DNA of 64,000 nucleotides from Planococcus wigleyi (GTDB lineage: Bacteria > Bacillota > Bacilli > Bacillales_A > Planococcaceae): assembly GCF_014836985.1 (NCBI RefSeq), contig NZ_JACSPU010000003.1, positions 310,001 to 374,000 of the forward strand, in the 5' to 3' direction. Position 1 is the first letter of the stretch. Each line of letters opens with the position of its first letter. Below are positions 57,876 through 64,000 of this stretch, piece after piece. Both the position numbers and the translations under genes were made by a program. The notes below the pieces were generated by a model. That model searched no databases and was not told the origin of the DNA. It worked only from the letters and a program-made list of their open reading frames with translations.

Positions 57876-58637
57876 ATGCCAGCCATAGGAAAGATTCCGG
57901 AAAATATATTTTTGCTGAGTGCCTTGGACGTCATTGGGGAAACGATAATGATTGCGGACAGTTCCTATACCATCAGGTGGATGAATACTGAAGCCTGCCG
58001 GTTGATGAGTGAAGTTGCTCCTTAATATGGCATGTCAGACTGTGAAGAAATGATCGGCATGAGTATGGATTCTTTCCATACACATCCACAGCATCAGAAA
58101 CAGGTGATGCAGGAACTGACATGCACCCACAGAACACGCATAACCATTCGAAATCAGGTGATGGCCGATATTGTCATCACACCGATCATGAATTCCGGAA
58201 ACCAGCCGGAAGGATATGTAGTCATGCTGATGGATGTTACCATGCAGGCTGAAGAACAGAAGCGCAGTGCACAATTGATCAAGGAACTGTCGATTCCCAT
58301 CTTGAATATTTGGGATAGCACGATTGCCTTGCCGTTGATCGGAGAATTCGACAGAGCCCGGACGGATCAATTGGTTGCGACGGTTTTAACGGAATGTACC
58401 GACAAAAAAATTGACTATGTCTTGATTGATTTAAGTGGCATCAAGGAATTTGAACACCAGATTCGGTATCAGATCCTAATGATGACGGAGACCTTGAACC
58501 TCATTGGAACTAAGTGCATTCTTGTAGGCATCAGCCCGAAGTTGGCCATGTCGATTGTCGAATTGGACCGCAAGACGCCGATATTCAGTTCCGCCCATGA
58601 AGGTTTGAAACATATCATTTATTTGCAGACAAAATAA
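57876..58637 (+). pseudogene. PAS-STAS protein broken by an in-frame TAA
   Basis: From ATG 57876 (with AAGGTGG upstream) the frame reads a PAS-like start for 49 codons (DVIGETIMIADSSYTIRWMN), then a TAA at 58023-58025. It continues in the same frame to 58637 with the rest of PAS (EEMIGMSMDSFHTHPQHQ) and a STAS domain (IPILNIWDSTIALPLIGEFD, DYVLIDLSGIKEFE with the phosphorylatable Ser). The downstream part alone would start at ATG 58032 with no ribosome binding site. The intact protein would have been an RsbR-like stressosome or signalling protein. Sequencing error or readthrough are alternatives. Confidence 0.75.
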
Positions 58638-58680
58638 AATAAGAGCTTATCCAATTAAAATGGATAAGCTCTTATTTTGT
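58637..58680. terminator. Terminator after the PAS-STAS gene
   Basis: AAATAAGAGCTTATCCA pairs perfectly with TGGATAAGCTCTTATTT, with T-rich flanks. It can serve both strands, as the HxlR gene ends at 58720 from the other side. Confidence 0.9.
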
Positions 58681-58719
58681 TGAATTAAGATGAAGTCATG
58701 CCGTATGGTTGCAGAGCAC

Positions 58720-59049
58720 TTATACTTTTGTTGTTTCTGCTGGATCTATCCAGACTTGTGACCAATTCTGAATCTCATCCATAACCGGCTTTAAGGAAAA
58801 TCCTTTTTCGGTCAATGCATATTCTATGCGTACAGGTGTTTCCGGATAAACGGTTCGTGAAACGAGTCCTTGGGCTTCCAGGTTTTTCAATCGTTCAGAT
58901 AATAGCCGGCCACTGATGCCGATTACTTCTGTTAAATGGCTGAAGCGTTGAGGTCCTGATAGCAATTGATAAATAATTAATCCGGTCCAGCGTTGGCTGA
59001 GAAGGGAAATGGCAGTCTCGAAACGAGGGCAAATGACGGATGTATCCAT
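58720..59049 (-). CDS. HxlR/DUF24-family transcriptional regulator (CatR/YodB-like)
   Basis: 109 residues from ATG 59049, with AAAGGAG eight bases upstream; GTG 59058 is closer to that site. The winged helix is SQRWTGLIIYQLLSGPQRFSHLTEVIGISGRLLSERLKNLEAQGLVSR, typical of the DUF24 family. Cys in DTSVICPRFE near the N-terminus is at the position of the redox-sensing cysteine of YodB/CatR/HypR regulators. It is divergent from a CatE-like dioxygenase gene, the same arrangement of partners that quinone-sensing CatR and CatE have in Bacillus. Confidence 0.9.
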   Translation of the reverse strand: MDTSVICPRFETAISLLSQRWTGLIIYQLLSGPQRFSHLTEVIGISGRLLSERLKNLEAQGLVSRTVYPETPVRIEYALTEKGFSLKPVMDEIQNWSQVWIDPAETTKV

Positions 59050-59112
59050 ACTTCTCACTCCTTTTCTTTTATAATAGCATAGATACTAGATACTTTAAAG
59101 GAATTAAGTTAC

Positions 59113-59158
59113 TTGACATACAATGGTTTTATAAATATAATTGGTTACATAAAGTAAC
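59113..59158 (+). promoter_or_regulatory. Consensus sigma-A promoter with inverted repeat operator
   Basis: TTGACA (59113-59118), 17 bases, TATAAT (59136-59141) is an exact consensus promoter. GTTAC-N5-GTAAC (59144-59158) lies directly downstream over the expected start site. It drives the CatE-like gene and would be blocked by the divergent HxlR regulator. A related GTTAC half-site overlaps the -35 region. Confidence 0.85.
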
Positions 59159-59179
59159 TAAGAGAAAAGAGGAATATAA

Positions 59180-60028
59180 ATGAATTTTCATCAGAAGCCT
59201 GTCACTTATGTCGGTGAAGTAGGGTTAAAAGTAATGGATATTGAAAAGATGAAACGTTTCTATAAGGAAGTAATCGGTTTAGATGTTATTTCAGAAGATG
59301 GACAGAAAGTCGAGCTGGGAGCGGGCGGAAATATCTTGCTTAAGCTTGAAAAAATGGAAGGCGCAACACCGAAACAAGGCCGTTATGCAGGCCTTTACCA
59401 TTTTGCAATTTTATTGCCGACAAGAGAAGATTTGGGGAAAATACTGATTCACCTTCATCAGCAGGGGATTCAGTTAGGGTCTTCAGATCACCTCGTCAGT
59501 GAAGCGTTGTATTTGTCAGATCCAGAGGGCAATGGCATTGAAATTTACCGTGATCGTGGACCGGAACAATGGAACTGGAGCAACGATGAAGTTTCTATGA
59601 CAGTAGATCCAATTGATTCTCAAGGTCTGGTAGAAGAAGCTCAAAAAACACCGGAGCCCTGGAAAGGAATGCCGGATGCAACAGTGATGGGCCATATCCA
59701 TCTGCATGTCTCCAACTTAATCGAAGCCAAAAACTTCTATGTCGAAGGGCTTGGTTTTGAAGTGGTGTCTCGACTGGGAGGACAGGCTTTATTCCTGGCA
59801 GATCAGAAATACCATCACCATATCGGCATGAATGTCTGGAATGGCGTGGGCATTCCGGCGTTACCAGAGAAAGAAGCTGGGTTGCATTACTATACATTGA
59901 TCATGGAAGAGGAAAAGCGCAGCCAAGTGGTTGATAACCTTCGGACGATGGGAATTGAAGTTGTGGACCACAAGGACTATTGGGAAGTCAAAGACCCATC
60001 AGGCAATGCTGTCCGTTTGTGTGTTTAA
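59180..60028 (+). CDS. CatE-like extradiol dioxygenase (VOC family)
   Basis: 282 residues, ATG with AGAGGAATA upstream. Two vicinal-oxygen-chelate modules: residues about 1-125 (GEVGLKVMDIEKMKRFYKEVIG ... YLSDPEGNGIEIYRD) and about 165-282 (MGHIHLHVSNLIEAKNFYVEG ... VKDPSGNAVRLCV). The metal ligands are visible as His of IHLHV, His of GLHYYT and Glu in GNGIEIY. The pattern matches Bacillus CatE, which cleaves catechol to detoxify it. Control by the divergent HxlR regulator through the intergenic operator is expected. Confidence 0.88.
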   Translation: MNFHQKPVTYVGEVGLKVMDIEKMKRFYKEVIGLDVISEDGQKVELGAGGNILLKLEKMEGATPKQGRYAGLYHFAILLPTREDLGKILIHLHQQGIQLGSSDHLVSEALYLSDPEGNGIEIYRDRGPEQWNWSNDEVSMTVDPIDSQGLVEEAQKTPEPWKGMPDATVMGHIHLHVSNLIEAKNFYVEGLGFEVVSRLGGQALFLADQKYHHHIGMNVWNGVGIPALPEKEAGLHYYTLIMEEEKRSQVVDNLRTMGIEVVDHKDYWEVKDPSGNAVRLCV

Positions 60029-60037
60029 TCATAAAGA

Positions 60038-60068
60038 AAAATCCGACTCGAGCTTCGAGTCGGATTTT
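60038..60068. terminator. Convergent terminator
   Basis: AAAATCCGACTCGA and TCGAGTCGGATTTT are perfectly complementary around GCT, between the dioxygenase gene and the convergent small gene. Confidence 0.92.
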
Positions 60069-60069
60069 G

Positions 60070-60330
60070 TCATTCCAGGGACGCTCTTTCGCAACTGTTG
60101 TCCATCGCCATAAACGCGGTAGTCGTAAAAGCTGCTTGAGCAGGAATTTCTGCAGTTACTTGATTTCTTTCCGGTACTTCCGGAAAGTCGTTTTGTCTCG
60201 TTTCAATATATGCGTACATTCTTTCTTGGCTGATCGCTTTTTCCAAAGGGTTGCCATAGAAAGATAAGAGGATTAATCCAAATGCCCCAACAATTAAAGT
60301 GATGCCTAAAAGTGAAAGGAATCCCTTCAT
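60070..60330 (-). CDS. Small protein with N-terminal membrane anchor
   Basis: 86 residues with AAGGCGGGA upstream. The N-terminus MKGFLSLLGITLIVGAFGLI and LLSF form one membrane helix; residues 30-86 are hydrophilic and extracytoplasmic or cytoplasmic, ending SCERASLE. No cleavage site is convincing. The family is not recognised. A single gene that shares its terminator with the dioxygenase. Confidence 0.6.
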   Translation of the reverse strand: MKGFLSLLGITLIVGAFGLILLSFYGNPLEKAISQERMYAYIETRQNDFPEVPERNQVTAEIPAQAAFTTTAFMAMDNSCERASLE

Positions 60331-60472
60331 AGTAAATCCCGCCTTCTCATGTTTACTTACTATACAGAACGAAGCATTCTGCAGAAAAGTTCCCTATTGC
60401 TGTATATTACCGTTTGCGGGATACTGAAGGCAATAGAAAAAGTCAGAGAGATCAAGGACAGGAGGACTATCC

Positions 60473-61543
60473 ATGATTAACTTAGAAACAGAAATCTGCC
60501 GCTTACTGAATATCGATTATCCCATTATCCAGGCTGGAATGGCCGGAGGGCCAACGACGGTCGAGCTGGTTGTTGAAGTCAGCAATGCAGGCGGCCTTGG
60601 AACGTTGGGGGCTGCCTACATGGCGCCGGACGCATTGCGGCAAGCGATAGATGAAATCCAATCGAAAACCCAAAAGCCGTTTGGGGTCAATATTTTTGCC
60701 GCGGCGGTCAACGATGATTTCAGCCGTTTGGCAGAGGTGCAAAAGGCGTTAAGCCCTTTTCGTTCGGAGCTGGAGATCAAGGAAATGCAGTCTTCTTATC
60801 AATCGCCGGATTGGAGCGAGGAGCAGTTCGCGATCTGTTTGGAAAAAGGAGTGCCGATCATCAGTACAGCTTTCGGCTGTTTGTCTGCTGTTCAGATGGA
60901 AATGGCCAAAGAACAGCAAATTAAAATCATAGTCATGGTTACAACAGTAGAGGAAGCTTTGCAGGCAGAAGTTTCAGGAGCAGATGCTGTCGTAGCACAA
61001 GGAAGTGAAGCAGGAGGGCATCGCAGCACTTTTTCACTTGAAAATCATCCAGCAGGCGCGCAAATCGGCACTATGGCATTGGTTCCGCAGATAGTAGATG
61101 CGATTAAAATTCCAGTCATTGCCGCAGGAGGCATCACCGATGGTCGGGGCCTGGTCGCTTCGTTGGTTCTCGGGGCACATGCAGTGCAAATCGGTACCCG
61201 TTTTGTCGGTTCCAAAGAATCTGGAGCACATGTTGCCTACAAGCAGGCTATATTTAATAGCAATGAGGAAAGCACCGTGGTGACCAAAAGTTTTTCCGGA
61301 CGTCCAGCACGAGGCATTAAAAATCGATTTATTAAAGAATTCGAACAGAGCGAAATTGATCCACTGCCGTTCCCTTCACAAAATACCATCACCAAAGATA
61401 TTCGGACGGCTGCCGCAAAAGCGCATAATCCTGAATTTATGTCTTTATGGGCAGGGCAATCGACGCGCAGTCTGATTGAAGAAATCGGTGCAGCCGAGAT
61501 CGTAGAAGCAATTATAGAAGAAGCAAAAGCCATCGTAAGTTAA
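60473..61543 (+). CDS. Nitronate monooxygenase (2-nitropropane dioxygenase family)
   Basis: 356 residues, ATG with ACAGGAGG upstream. A flavin-dependent TIM-barrel enzyme that oxidises toxic propionate 3-nitronate and related nitronates. Motifs: DYPIIQAGMAGGPTTVELVVEVSNAGGLGTLGAA at the start, GVNIF, VVAQGSEAGGHRSTF with the catalytic His, and PVIAAGGITDGRGLVASLVLGAHAVQIGTRF. Length and motif order fit the class I family. Some relatives are enoyl-ACP reductases (FabK), which share the fold. Single gene. Confidence 0.9.
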   Translation: MINLETEICRLLNIDYPIIQAGMAGGPTTVELVVEVSNAGGLGTLGAAYMAPDALRQAIDEIQSKTQKPFGVNIFAAAVNDDFSRLAEVQKALSPFRSELEIKEMQSSYQSPDWSEEQFAICLEKGVPIISTAFGCLSAVQMEMAKEQQIKIIVMVTTVEEALQAEVSGADAVVAQGSEAGGHRSTFSLENHPAGAQIGTMALVPQIVDAIKIPVIAAGGITDGRGLVASLVLGAHAVQIGTRFVGSKESGAHVAYKQAIFNSNEESTVVTKSFSGRPARGIKNRFIKEFEQSEIDPLPFPSQNTITKDIRTAAAKAHNPEFMSLWAGQSTRSLIEEIGAAEIVEAIIEEAKAIVS

Positions 61544-61639
61544 TTTTGTCTTTTAAAAAATGATTTAAGTGAAGCTCGAGTTTCCATTTCCCTCATGATA
61601 TACTGATAAAAGTGATTTTAAGATGAGGAGATTAGACGA

Positions 61640-62473
61640 ATGGAATGGAAGAATATATACCGTGGTATTCTAATGGGAATCAGTGATTTGATTCCGGGAG
61701 TAAGCGGAGGAACGATTGCGTTTATTTTAGGGATTTATGATCGCCTATTGGAATCCATCAGTGGCTTTTTCAGCCGTGACTGGAAAAAGTATCTTGGGTT
61801 TTTAGTGCCTCTTGGCACAGGAATCGCCATCACCTTGCTTTTGTTCAGCCGTGTCATTGAATACTTGCTCGAGCAGCATTATGAAGCGACACAGTTTTTC
61901 TTCATGGGACTGATCATCGGCGTTATTCCTTATATCATGAAACAAGCGGAAGTCAAAAAGAACTTTACTGCACGCCACTTGGTTATTCTGGTAGTGATTG
62001 GAGCAGCATTGGCTGTTACTGCTTTTATTCCGACTGAGGAAAATTTAGCGCCAATTACATCCCTGACCTTGCCGGTTTTCTTTTTGCTGTTTTTCTCCGG
62101 CTGGTTGGCCAGTATGGCAATGTTGTTGCCGGGCATCAGCGGTTCGTTTATCCTGTTGCTGTTGGGTGTTTACTCGACAGCCATTAATGCACTATCCTCT
62201 TTGAACATCCCGATTGCCATGGCGATCGGAGCAGGCGTCATCGTTGGCTTTATCGTCAGCAGTAAGGCGATCCAGTATTTATTGGAACACTTTACTTACG
62301 TTACCTACGCAGCCATTATCGGATTGATCCTAGGTTCTCTGTTTGTGGTATTCCCTGGATTCTCGGCAGATTCAACTACGCTTATCACCAGCCTGATTAC
62401 ATTTGCGCTGGGCTTGGTATTCACTTTGCTTTTTAGTTCACCTAAAAAGACCGCCATTACAGAAGAAGTATAA
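61640..62473 (+). CDS. DUF368 (PopT-like) polyprenyl-phosphate translocase
   Basis: 277 residues. About nine membrane helices. The family signature is complete: RGILMGISDLIPGVSGGTIAFILGIYDRLLESI at the start and the second copy MAMLLPGISGSFILLLLGVYSTAINAL, the two GVSGGT/GISGS half-sites of the inverted repeat fold. DUF368 proteins (PopT) flip undecaprenyl phosphate back across the membrane so it can be reused for wall polymers. The assignment to that role is from published family members; the substrate here is inferred. Ends with a strong terminator. Confidence 0.9.
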   Translation: MEWKNIYRGILMGISDLIPGVSGGTIAFILGIYDRLLESISGFFSRDWKKYLGFLVPLGTGIAITLLLFSRVIEYLLEQHYEATQFFFMGLIIGVIPYIMKQAEVKKNFTARHLVILVVIGAALAVTAFIPTEENLAPITSLTLPVFFLLFFSGWLASMAMLLPGISGSFILLLLGVYSTAINALSSLNIPIAMAIGAGVIVGFIVSSKAIQYLLEHFTYVTYAAIIGLILGSLFVVFPGFSADSTTLITSLITFALGLVFTLLFSSPKKTAITEEV

Positions 62474-62487
62474 ATGGATGATTTGAA

Positions 62488-62522
62488 AAAGAGCGGCCAT
62501 CATTTTGATGGCCGCTCTTTAG
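62488..62522 (+). terminator. Terminator of the DUF368 gene
   Basis: AAAGAGCGGCCATCA pairs perfectly with TGATGGCCGCTCTTT around TTT. Confidence 0.9.
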
Positions 62523-62579
62523 TATAGATGAAAATGGAGCGTGGAAGTCGCGCACTTAGGTTAGCTTCAGCAATCGGCT

Positions 62580-62716
62580 GCCTCTGCTTTTCTTGTTGTC
62601 CAGCTCGAGCGCCCAGATTCTAGGGTCATAAGCCAATCTGGCTATGCGGCAAAGAACGCCGCTTCGCCAGCCTGTCTTATGCCCGTCAAATCTACACGGG
62701 CGCTCTCGCTTTTCTT
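62580..62716. repeat. Structured intergenic repeat, copy D (type 2)
   Basis: Bounded by GCCTCTGCTTTTCTT and GCTCTCGCTTTTCTT. The inside (CATAAGCCAATCTGGCTATG, CGCCGCTTCGCCAG, TGTCTTATGCCCG) matches copy B and folds as an imperfect inverted repeat. It sits between the DUF368 terminator and the CAP-domain gene. Open frames across it are artefacts. Confidence 0.78.
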
Positions 62717-62783
62717 GCACAAAGGCTTTTTGCTTTATGGATGGTGTGTTTGCGATTAAACTGTAGGATAAGAGGTGATGTGT

Positions 62784-63911
62784 GTGCGGAAGCTGTTTTG
62801 GTTGATGATTCTGTTGCTGGCCGTGTTTTTTGCGCGCCCGATTTGGGAGGAACCGGTGGGTGAATATGTCGATTTAAGTTTCTTGGATTCTGTTGATCGG
62901 ACAATTGAGAACATCACCGAAGATCCGAAAGTTTCTGAAGCTCTTGATGAAGCCGGAAATTTCACTTCGCGCATCGGCGCCCAATTACAGTCTTTGATTG
63001 CTTCCAACTCACTTGAATTGCCGGAAGCTGTAGCGAAGCCTGAACTGGTGGAAACGGATTCTTTGATTGCCATTCACAATGTAACGCTCGGCATGGATAA
63101 GGAGGAAGCCCAGGGAAAGGTCGGCCTTCCGCTTCGGTTGATGCAGAATGAGTATGGCACTGACTGGCATAGCTATCACCAAAATTATCAAAACTATGTG
63201 CTGCTGTCCTATGACCAAGAAGGCAAAGTGAATGGGATGTTCACCAATCAGGATTTGATTTCTTCGACGGAAGGCATTTCGATGGATTCCACAAAAACGG
63301 AAGTCCGTTCTTTGCTTGGTGCCCCACTGAAGAGCCTTCAAAAAGGAAATGTTCAATATATACTCGATACACGTGAAGAATACGATGTTTTTAAAACTGA
63401 TAATACGTATACTACGGTTTTTTATGATATCCACGAAGGCGATACGGTGACAGCGGTGCAGGTGATCCGTGAAGATTTGGAGAAGGCACGCTCTGAGATA
63501 TACGCTGAGCCGAATGAAGAGTTAAGGGAAGGTTATGAATTCCTGCTTTTCGAGTTAACCAACTCGGCACGGATTCAGCGTGATTTGCCCCTGTTGCAAT
63601 GGGATGAACAAACAAAGGTGACGGCCCGAAAACACAGTGAGGACATGGCAGAGAACCAATACTTCAGTCACACCAACCTGAAGGGGCAGTCGCCGTTTGA
63701 CCGGATGAATGAAGATGGAATTGCCTTTTATGTAGCGGGTGAGAATCTGGCATATGGCCAATACAGCAGCATCTTTGCTCATGAAGGACTCATGAATTCC
63801 ATGGGCCATCGTGAAAATATTGTCAAACCGGAGTTCGGGTATTTAGGCATCGGAACTGCCTTCAATTCAGAGAACCAACCTTACTACACGGCAAATTTCT
63901 TTAACCGATAG
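62784..63911 (+). CDS. CAP-domain protein with CAP-associated N-terminal domain
   Basis: 375 residues from GTG 62784, eight bases after AAGAGG; ATG 62778 and GTG 62775 overlap that site. A membrane anchor or signal (LFWLMILLLAVFFARPIW) is followed by a linker, then the CAP-associated domain at about 95-235 (IAIHNVTLGMDKEEAQGKVGLP). The C-terminal SCP/CAP domain (about 250-375) has LLQWDEQTKVTARKHSEDMAENQYFSH, GENLAYGQYSSIFAHEGLMNSMGHRENIVKPEFGYLGIG, with the usual His and Glu positions. It matches the YlbC/YkwD-type secreted proteins of unknown function. Confidence 0.9.
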   Translation: MRKLFWLMILLLAVFFARPIWEEPVGEYVDLSFLDSVDRTIENITEDPKVSEALDEAGNFTSRIGAQLQSLIASNSLELPEAVAKPELVETDSLIAIHNVTLGMDKEEAQGKVGLPLRLMQNEYGTDWHSYHQNYQNYVLLSYDQEGKVNGMFTNQDLISSTEGISMDSTKTEVRSLLGAPLKSLQKGNVQYILDTREEYDVFKTDNTYTTVFYDIHEGDTVTAVQVIREDLEKARSEIYAEPNEELREGYEFLLFELTNSARIQRDLPLLQWDEQTKVTARKHSEDMAENQYFSHTNLKGQSPFDRMNEDGIAFYVAGENLAYGQYSSIFAHEGLMNSMGHRENIVKPEFGYLGIGTAFNSENQPYYTANFFNR

Positions 63912-63950
63912 AAAAACAGGCTGCCAATGGAAATTGGCAGCCTGTTTTTT
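63912..63950. terminator. Terminator of the CAP-domain gene
   Basis: AAAAACAGGCTGCCAAT pairs with ATTGGCAGCCTGTTTTT around a 4-base loop; T-runs on both sides suit the convergent gene entering from the right. Confidence 0.92.
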
Positions 63951-63953
63951 AGC

Positions 63954-64000
63954 TTACATACGTACAGTTTTCAGTTTTTCTGCTTTTTTTAATTCAATAC
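63954..64000 (-). CDS. 3' end of a minus-strand gene (partial)
   Basis: The frame on the minus strand reads IELKKAEKLKTVRM followed by TAA at 63954-63956, directly next to the bidirectional terminator. Only about 14 codons are in the window. The position right after a convergent terminator is the only support; the family cannot be told. Confidence 0.4.
   Translation of the reverse strand, partial: IELKKAEKLKTVRM

Noticed and set aside
62692-62904. 70-codon minus-strand frame
   Set aside because: Starts in the CAP-domain gene and ends in repeat copy D; no ribosome binding site.
1-64000. tRNA, rRNA, CRISPR arrays, transposases, integrases or phage genes
   Set aside because: Looked for cloverleaf-like CCA ends, regular spaced repeats and recombinase motifs; none could be supported.

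Overview
The window reads as a chromosomal segment of a Gram-positive, low-to-mid GC member of the Bacillales, most likely Planococcaceae (Planococcus/Planomicrobium/Sporosarcina-like). That placement is an inference. It rests on strong GGAGG-type ribosome binding sites, sigma-A promoters, many short hairpin-T terminators, and Bacillus-type gene families (YpsA, YtoQ, YumC ferredoxin-NADP reductase, YaiI/YqxD, SbcDC, TatA/TatC, LysM-3D protein, DUF24/HxlR regulator with a CatE-like dioxygenase). I saw no rRNA or tRNA gene, CRISPR array, transposase, prophage or integrase. The region looks like stable chromosome with frequent small operons.

Layout. 1-13 kb holds mostly single genes: the 5' end of pepF, a hotdog thioesterase, an ATP-grasp ligase, an aldo/keto reductase, an erythromycin-esterase-like protein, a mini-catalase, a glutamate dehydrogenase, a BCCT osmolyte transporter, YpsA and a threonine dehydratase. 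13.3-19.8 kb is a seven-gene acyl-CoA catabolic operon (SDR, TetR regulator, thioesterase, acyl-CoA dehydrogenase, quinone oxidoreductase, metallo-beta-lactamase-fold hydrolase, ketopantoate-reductase-like enzyme), preceded by a cre-like site and a perfect 22-bp palindrome. 20-24 kb carries cstA, a small protein ending in Cys-Cys, an ArsA/Get3-like ATPase and a reductase. 25-30 kb is sbcDC with LexA-like boxes shared with a divergent small WYL-like gene.

30-43 kb holds a CoA-transferase, a MarR-MFS pair with its own palindrome, hemolysin III, DUF1836-YaiI, an SLH-domain surface protein, a DJ-1/PfpI protein, a glycerophosphodiesterase, an AI-2E family permease and a three-gene polar amino acid ABC importer. 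44-52 kb has a cyclophilin, an SDR without its catalytic residues, yumC, a second BCCT transporter, a LysM-3D wall protein, and a gluconate-dehydrogenase-like pair directly followed by its own tatA-tatC. 53-64 kb has CorA, an ABC-F ribosome-protection protein behind an apparent attenuator leader, a PAS-STAS gene broken by an in-frame stop, a HxlR/CatE-like pair around a consensus promoter, a nitronate monooxygenase, a DUF368/PopT lipid-carrier translocase and a CAP-domain protein.

The features that ordinary gene annotation would miss are: (i) the ABC-F leader (promoter, 45-codon ORF, terminator, then the gene); (ii) two families of structured intergenic repeats, one of about 140 bp in four copies and one small hairpin element in three copies, with signs of conserved structure; (iii) the SOS-like control region of sbcDC; (iv) the cstA/CC-tail/ArsA cluster; (v) the Tat system placed beside its probable substrate. 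Function calls come from reading translated sequences and remembered family motifs; no database search was run.
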